From the NCBI RefSeq assembly GCF_030052815.1, contig NC_079510.1, positions 50,248,725 to 50,312,724 on the forward strand: a DNA stretch of 64,000 bases. Direction: 5' to 3'. Under the pieces are notes generated by a model that saw only the letters and a program-made list of their open reading frames with translations, was not told where the DNA came from and did no database searches. Of the stretch, positions 57,701 through 64,000 are shown piece after piece. This stretch comes from Hevea brasiliensis. Its lineage: Eukaryota; Streptophyta; Magnoliopsida; Malpighiales; Euphorbiaceae. The position numbers and the translations under genes are program-made. The stretch's first letter is position 1. The number at the start of each line of letters is the position of its first letter.

Positions 57701-60582
57701 AATTAAGTAATGGGCATGTTGTACTAACTGCAAACAATGTATGCATTACTAAGTTGGAAAATAGAGAAATGTATTGTTATGTTTTTTATGTCCTTTTCTA
57801 AGTATATTGTTTTCTTGAATCTTTCTTGACTCCTTACTAGCAGTATATTTCTTAAATGAGGATCTGGTTAATTTAATTTTATTCTTTTATCGTGCATGAG
57901 CTTTTTTCTTTTAAAAAAATTATTGATTTATAAGAAGTGTGTCTGGTAGAAGTTGTTACATGCATTTGATGTGACACGGACATATCTACATGCGGTATGA
58001 TCCTATGATATTTACTCTATTAAAAAGTAACTCAAGGGGATAGTATCATCATAAGTTTATTTTCTTTCATGTGCAGTTATATTTTTTTTCTTGTAAAAAT
58101 TGCTTAATTTTGATGTGCCATATGTATCTCCATTTCAAGTCTTTACCATGGTGCCGTAGTGACAAAATGCTGGTAAGCTATTTTGTGAAAGTTTATTGGG
58201 ATCATGCATGGTGATTAATTCATCACATGAGGTCGGTAAAGGTTGTTATAGGTCCAAATAAGCTTTTGAGGAAAAAGTTTGTAGCCTTTCTACTGCTTTG
58301 TGCCATGTTCTCATGAGAGAGGAATCGTCATAATTCATTTCTTTTTTATTTTCCATAAAATTTCTTTATATTTATTTATGAAGATTTAGAAGCATGGTAG
58401 TGGTTTGGGGAGTGGGACCTCTTAATTATGTGTATATTTGCCTGGTTTGAACTTCACAGTGTAGTAAATTTTAAGGTGCAAGTATGAATGTGTTGCAAAT
58501 AGACCGGATGGCAAGATGCATTTGTTTGTGGAGATATTTTTAGGCATTTTGTGTGAACTAACTTCCTTAGAATTTGGGACATGGGTAGGGTTATTATGAT
58601 CACTATGGTCTGATTGCCCTCATGTGTGTAAGTTTGAAATATGTGAATAGAATTTTGTAAGAATTTACAGCGGATCATGATGATATACTTATGTGTTAAT
58701 TATACATAGTTTAATGCCAGTGATTGATTAACCAACTCTGAAGAGAGAAAGGGAAATGTGTTTGGCTTGTCAAGCTGTGCCTGCACTTCATTGCCTGGTT
58801 TTTCAGGGCTTTTTTCTTCTCTTCTTTTTCTCCCCTTTTTCAGTGTGGAGAAAAGGAAAAATATAAGATAAATGTTACATAATCTGGGGGAGGCAGGAAT
58901 GGATGATGAAAATCATAATAAGATTGGAAGAAGACAAATATTCTCTCGCTCAACTTTTTGCGAAAATCCAGAATGCACTATCCTAATATGTCTTGACCTC
59001 CCATTTTTGCACCCTGTAATACAATGAAAAAGAACCTTGTTTATTTCCTATAATTGTTAGGGGCCTTAAGGCCTCCTTACTAAGTCATTTTGATGAATTC
59101 CTATATAAGAATGTGTAAGTAAAGTTTCAACAGCAGAGAATTGTTGTCTTCCTATGCTTTTAAATTTCCAATCTTGTAAAGATGAGTGATTCAGTTTCAA
59201 TGAGGCATTGTGAAATTGGATGTTCAGAAAGTGTAATTTTGGCAATTTTTTAAAGCTCTTGGTGATTTATTTAGTTGCAGTGAAGTTTTGCTTTTTTGCT
59301 TTATTCAACATTTTTGTGCGCTTTATTTGTCAAACAGGGTTTCCGGAAGGTTGATCCAGACCGCTGGGAATTTGCCAATGAGGGATTCTTGAGGGGTCAA
59401 AAGCACCTACTTAAGAGTATTAGTCGACGAAAACCTGCTCATGGACATGCTCATCAACCGGTACAAAAACCTCACGGACAAAACTCATCTGTGGGTGCCT
59501 GTGTTGAGGTTGGGAAATTTGGGCTGGAGGAAGAGGTTGAGAGGCTTAAGAGGGACAAGAATGTGCTTATGCAAGAACTTGTTAGGTTGAGGCAGCAGCA
59601 ACAGGCTACTGATGGCCAATTGCAAGCCATGGTACAGCGACTTCAAGGGATGGAGCAGCGGCAGCAACAAATGATGTCTTTCCTGTCAAAGGCTATGCAA
59701 AGCCCTGGCTTCTTGGCTCAGTTTGTACAGCAGCAAAATGAAAGCAATAGACGCATAACAGAAGCTAACAAAAAACGAAGGCTCAAACAAGATGGTATTT
59801 CTGAGAATGAGAATTCTAGTGCTCCTGATGGCCAAATTGTGAAGTACAAGCCTCTGATAAATGATGCAGCAAAAGCCATGCTGAGGCAAATGATGAAAAT
59901 GGATGCTTGTTCCGGGATTGAATCTTATAACAATGGTCTTGAAGTTTTCCTAATTGGCAGTGGCTCACCATCATCCAGCGGAATGGAGAGTGGGAGGTCT
60001 TCAAGCCATATATCAGAGGTGACTCTTCAAGAGGTCACACCAACTACAGGTGATTCAACCTATGTACCAGTAGCTTCAGGGCATGACCCTGCAGCTTCCA
60101 TTTCAGAAATAAAATGCACTCCATGCATTCCCAGTTCTGAAAAGATAACAGCTTCTCAGCTTCCTGATATGAGTGCACTGGTTGGATCACAAGAGGCACC
60201 CTCCATTTCTGTTCCTCAGTCAGATGTAGTCATGCCAACGCTCTCCCAAATACCAGAAATGGTGCCTGAAAGTATTGTTGATATTCCTGGCGAAGGTTAT
60301 GAGGAGCCTGAGACTGGCAATGATGGATTTATGGATCTGACTTTAGTAGGAATTGAAGATGTTCCCTCAGATCCTGATATTGATATGTTGCTTGAAAATT
60401 CTAGCTTCTGGGATGAACTCGTGCAAAGCCCAGTACTTGAGGATATTGAATCAAGCTCTGTGGATGGTGAAGCAAAGGGAAACGATGTGCAGCCAATGGA
60501 CAGTGGTTGGGACAAAACTCAGCACATGGATCAGCTTGCAGAGCAGATGGGACTTCTCACATCAGATGCTAAAAAGCTTTGA
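54732..60582 (+). CDS. HSFA1: Heat-shock transcription factor, class A1
   Basis: Two exons (54732-55037 and 59338-60582) joined at the intron position conserved in plant HSFs ([13 protein letters not shown]) encode 516 residues. A Gly/Ala-rich leader (1-40) precedes the DNA-binding domain, about 41-134 ([20 protein letters not shown] ... [19 protein letters not shown]). The HR-A/B coiled coil (about 165-232) has the long class A spacing. Then come a basic NLS (NKKRRLKQ, about 246-253), an AHA activator motif around 447-464 ([16 protein letters not shown]) and a C-terminal nuclear export signal ([11 protein letters not shown], about 499-509). HSFA1 proteins are the master activators of heat-shock genes, held inactive by HSP70/HSP90. 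Which A1 paralogue this is cannot be told without a tree. The intron is 4.3 kb and carries repeated segments. Confidence 0.95.
55562..56060. repeat. Pair of direct repeats in the HSF intron
   Basis: A ~175-bp segment at 55562-55735 recurs at about 55871-56060. Shared phrases include GGTTAGAACTAACCAATTAG, GTGAGTGAGTGGGC / GCGAGTGAGTGGGC and TTTGAATTACTTTTGATCC / CTTGTGATCC. The sequence between contains ACTCCCCTCAAGTGG, a phrase common in plant retrotransposon LTRs. Probably retroelement debris; family not identified. Confidence 0.7.
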
Positions 60583-62970
60583 TCTGATTTACAGAATGTA
60601 CATCCTGCACTCTGCCCTAGGTAAACACCTTGTTAAACTTTTGACCTTTAAAATCATATGTTCCTCTTTCTTTGGCCATTGAAAAAATAGTCGATACCTT
60701 TTGTACTTGTTTGCCTGTGGTTTTTTCTTTACATATATCGAGACATAAATTAGCTCTCTTCAAAAGTTTTAATCTGAAATTTTAGTGATCTTCTCTGTTC
60801 ATCTTTCGGGGAAATTCAAGATCTCAAGAAACATAAGATGTTTTGCATCCATGTCTTTGACATTGCACCCTTGTATATCTTGAGCCTTGCTCCTTAGTAG
60901 AAGCATAAATGAGTTGAGCTGCTTATGAGTTATTTGGACTTGACTCGCAAAAATGGTTGAATTATACTCCAGGTTTAATTAAGTCAAGCTCGAACTTGAG
61001 CAGCTTGAATAGTGAGTTGAGCCGAGCAAGTTCAAGCATCACAATACTCAGCTGGAATGGTCTGTGAGCCTAATTGAGTATATATGTTTTTGTATAATTT
61101 TAAGTAATAATTTATAAATTCAAGTTTGAACTCAACCTCACTCTACTTATTCAAGATTTAATTTGAGATTAGTCAATAATTTTATTGGTGATTTGAGTCA
61201 AGTTGAGCTCGAGTGTTTGCCCCGTGGTGTGGATATTAATGGGTGTTTGCTCTCATTCAAAAATACAATCGTTGAATCAACTTTACTAGGCATAGTTATT
61301 TCGTGTAAAAAGTCTCTTTGTAAAGAGCGGATTCAGTCATCTATGCGCTAATGTTAGAAGACCATGTGTTCAATCATGTTGCTGCGACTGAAAGTGATGA
61401 AAGTGATATATTTGAGATAGCAAGCAGACCTATTAATCCACAAAAGGTGGATTTTTACATTTTTAATGGTGTTTAAGAGCTTGAATTGGGAATTTACAAA
61501 AGACACAAGCTTCTTTAAAGCAGTTAGCTGCCATATGTTTTCTCATTCAATTAATGCCTATGCTATTACGATGATTATCATTGTAAAGTACATCTTGGGT
61601 AGAGTATAGATATTGTGCAAGCAAATGGGTTTCTAGAGGAAATGTAAATGAAAGGGGAAAGCCCTTCAGTTGGAACTTATAGTTGCATATATTCATGGTC
61701 TTTGTAGAGCTGGTTGTTTTATCTAGGATTTGAGAATCATATATTCTACATATAAGAAGTTGAATTCAGCAATTCCAATAAACAGAAAAAGTTGCAGACA
61801 ATAAATAAATAACCATGAATAGTCTCTCTACTTCATTGCTTCCTTCACCCAAGGAAGATAAATTTTGGTATTTAGATTTGTGAAATGTGTTTAAAAGCAA
61901 TATCATAAACCTATTTGTTATTAGCTGTCTGCTAATGTTTACCTTAGTAGTTTAGAACGTTAAAACAAAAAAAAGGGTTGGGTTGGGGGGTTGGGGGGGG
62001 TTTGTGTGTCGCCCAGTTTGGACTTATGACTATCCGTGTCCCATTTTAAAACGCTGTTTGTTCAGAGAATGAGATAATTGGACGTTAAGAGCGGAAAAAC
62101 CATATACCCAAACTGAGAGCCTGTATCATACTTCTAAGACCCTTTGGGTGTGAAGCTTGTTTATGAAATATCACGCTCGCATAACTCAGAAGCCTTCTCT
62201 TCACAACAAAAACGAATAAATTTACAATTTCATCTTCCTATTATGTGTTCATTTCTCTTTTATGTTAAAGGTTGATTTCTCTTTTATGTTAAAGGTTGAA
62301 CATTGTATGAGAGATGTGACTACATAAATGCAATAAAACTATTTGTTTCGTAAATATTCCTTGATAAATGCTATGGTATTGTTCTTTGCTTCAATTTTGA
62401 AGGAAAAAATTGCCGCTGGTATTCAGGCCAGGATTGCTGCAATGTTCCTTGCAAAAGGTAATTCTTCATATGCTTTTTACTGTTAGTGTGCTACAAATTG
62501 TTGTTTCGTCTATCTTGAAAACTATTTTTGTTTGTAATCAGAAAATGAGCATGGTCGGAAGTACGAACCTCATTTATTATCATTTTCGTTACAAGGCTAA
62601 TCAAGAGGATTGCAACTGTATGGGTGAGTGTATTTGTCCAACGTTCAACGTTGAGAGGGGTGGGGAAACAGTGTTCCTAAACTCAGATGTATACCATTTC
62701 TAGAGACTATTAACAATTTACATTCACAAGTTGCAGGAGAATAAATGCCAATCATTTATCTAATCTGCAGAAATTAGCTTTATGTTGCTGCTGATATGAC
62801 AGATCTATCTAAATTCTGCATTCCATACATGCCATAGCTTGGTAAGAAGAGGGGCTCAGATGCAAGTAAATCAGATCCATTTCAATTATCAGTCTTCACT
62901 GTCGATCATTGAGATCAGCACTAGTCCTGTAATGTAGGGTATTGAAATTGCTTCTTGTCACAATAAAAAA
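60583..62970 (+). other. Possible spliced 3' UTR of the HSF gene
   Basis: After the stop codon a good donor (CTAG|GTAAAC, 60620/60621) is followed by candidate small exons 62403-62457 (ends AAAG|GTAATT), 62542-62623 (ends ATGG|GTGAGT) and 62737 to about 62965 (followed by AATAAA and an A-run). None has convincing coding sequence. This is a splice-signal guess; the alternative is simple intergenic DNA with an unspliced 3' UTR ending soon after 60620. Confidence 0.25.
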
Positions 62971-64000
62971 AAAAAAATTCTTTGAATACACAAAGGAAAC
63001 AACTACACTGCAGTCTTTCATGCTTAACTATCTGATAATATGGGATATGTTCACGCTCCACACAGTACTCATATTATCTAATGGTTTATTATTAATAGGC
63101 TTTAGCTCAGTGGTATTAGAGTTGTTTCTAGTTGGAGCAAAATGAACAAAAAGAAAAAAAAAAATCTAATGGTATATTTGATAAATGTGCATTCCAAATG
63201 AAGGTGAACTTGGTTTTCTGTTTTGAGTTAAAAATCATGAAATATCAACAAAATATCAAATTCAACTCTGAAACCCCCATAATTTCAAATCCTCATCTTC
63301 TCAAATGAAGCCATATTATAAGAACAAGGAAAGAATTGGGAATATATGATGGGCATAATGAAACAACTCTAAAATCATATTTTTCAAAAATTATATGAAG
63401 TGTTGTTATTCAAACGTGGTAGAGGAGTCCATTCTGCATATCTTTCAAAGAATGAGGCTAGACTAGCTTATTGTAGAAACCTCGGTAACCATACTCATTA
63501 AAAGCAATGATAGTGATTCCAGTGGAACTCTTAGTAGAAGAGAACTCATTAAAAGCAATGATAGTGATTCCAGTGGAACTCTTAGTAGAAGAGAGATGAT
63601 GGATGTCAGCCAAGTTCTTAGCATTGGATAATGCATTTGCACACTCTCACACAACTCACAACGGAGGGGTAGCACTTCATCCCAAGTGCCAACAGGATTC
63701 AATCCAAGGTCATTTACAGAGGAAACTAGCTAGCATACACATCAAATCCATTGATTAGATGTCCTCATTTATGAGGGGAAAAAAAAAGGAAGACATACAA
63801 GATCTAGATGTTTCTACAATTTCAGCCCATAATTTTGATAGCCTCGTTAGAAAAAGATGTTCAACATAGTCCCTCAGGCTAATATTAATAATTGTGACTC
63901 TCAGAACACGTTAGGTTTTCACATGCTTGATGTTAGTCTGTCCACTTTGCAATCTTTAGCCAACGCAACAAAGCAACATAAACATGAAACCTTGAATATT
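62971..64000. other. Intergenic DNA at the right edge
   Basis: No gene recognised. It contains the 51-bp tandem duplication described separately. Confidence 0.4.
63493..63594. repeat. 51-bp perfect tandem duplication
   Basis: ACTCATTAAAAGCAATGATA begins identical 51-bp units at 63493 and 63544. The length is a multiple of three and both copies stay open on minus (17-residue repeat), but no protein family is recognised. Confidence 0.85.

Noticed and set aside
62410..62703. 97-codon plus-strand frame downstream of HSF
   Set aside because: Crosses the candidate 3'-UTR splice sites and shows no family similarity.
1..64000. CRISPR arrays, operons, bacterial or organelle genes, tRNA or rRNA genes
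   Set aside because: None seen. Intron-exon genes, plant transcription-factor families and LTR elements identify nuclear plant DNA; short repeats present are microsatellites, tandem duplications or transposon parts.

Overview
This is a plant nuclear window. The genes are split by GT/AG introns, intergenic DNA is very AT-rich, and LTR retrotransposon remnants are frequent. The gene families and protein sequences fit a eudicot, most likely Malpighiales/Euphorbiaceae (Hevea or Manihot type); that placement is inferred from remembered homologues, not searched. Splice sites below were placed by eye from GT/AG plus reading phase, and each protein-coding model closes in frame.

Layout. 0.5-9 kb (minus strand): two small wound-responsive (DUF3774-type) proteins flank a seven-exon VAP4-type MSP-domain gene whose first intron holds an intact 871-bp TRIM retrotransposon. 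11-16.6 kb (plus): a HAL2-like 3'(2'),5'-bisphosphate nucleotidase (AHL) with intact internal exons, but its 5' end is gone and its last exon is split by a ~1.3 kb DNA-transposon-like insertion. 17-23 kb: AT-rich intergenic DNA. 23.1-24.4 kb: an R2R3-MYB of subgroup 11 (MYB102/74/49/41 type). 26.5-40 kb: a transposon block. It holds a 6.2-kb LTR-bounded unit with antisense ORFs, a 2.1-kb deleted Ty1/copia element, and a 2.9-kb solo-LTR-like element inserted in one copy of a 349-bp tandem duplication. All three have recognisable 5-bp target-site duplications.

41.4-42.3 kb: a complete MOTHER OF FT AND TFL1-like PEBP gene with ABRE/G-box and RY motifs just upstream. 45.3-49.0 kb: a five-exon ABC1/ADCK2-like atypical kinase, probably mitochondrial. 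50.8-51.4 kb: a decayed RNase H-like retroelement fragment. 51.4-54.5 kb: extremely AT-rich DNA with a ~195-bp tandem repeat. 54.7-60.6 kb: a class A1 heat-shock factor with a 4.3-kb intron. 60.6-64 kb: no certain gene, possibly a spliced HSF 3' UTR.

The genes do not form one pathway. The VAP4 - AHL - MYB subgroup 11 order recalls Arabidopsis chromosome 5 (VAP4-1, MYB49, AHL) and the VAP4-MYB pairs on chromosome 4, so the left third looks like an ancestral syntenic block. Stress and seed themes recur (wound peptides, MYB102-type factor, MFT, HSFA1), but no joint regulation is visible. I found no system I would call undescribed; the nearest candidate is the 6.2-kb LTR unit with its own antisense promoters and spliced antisense gene.
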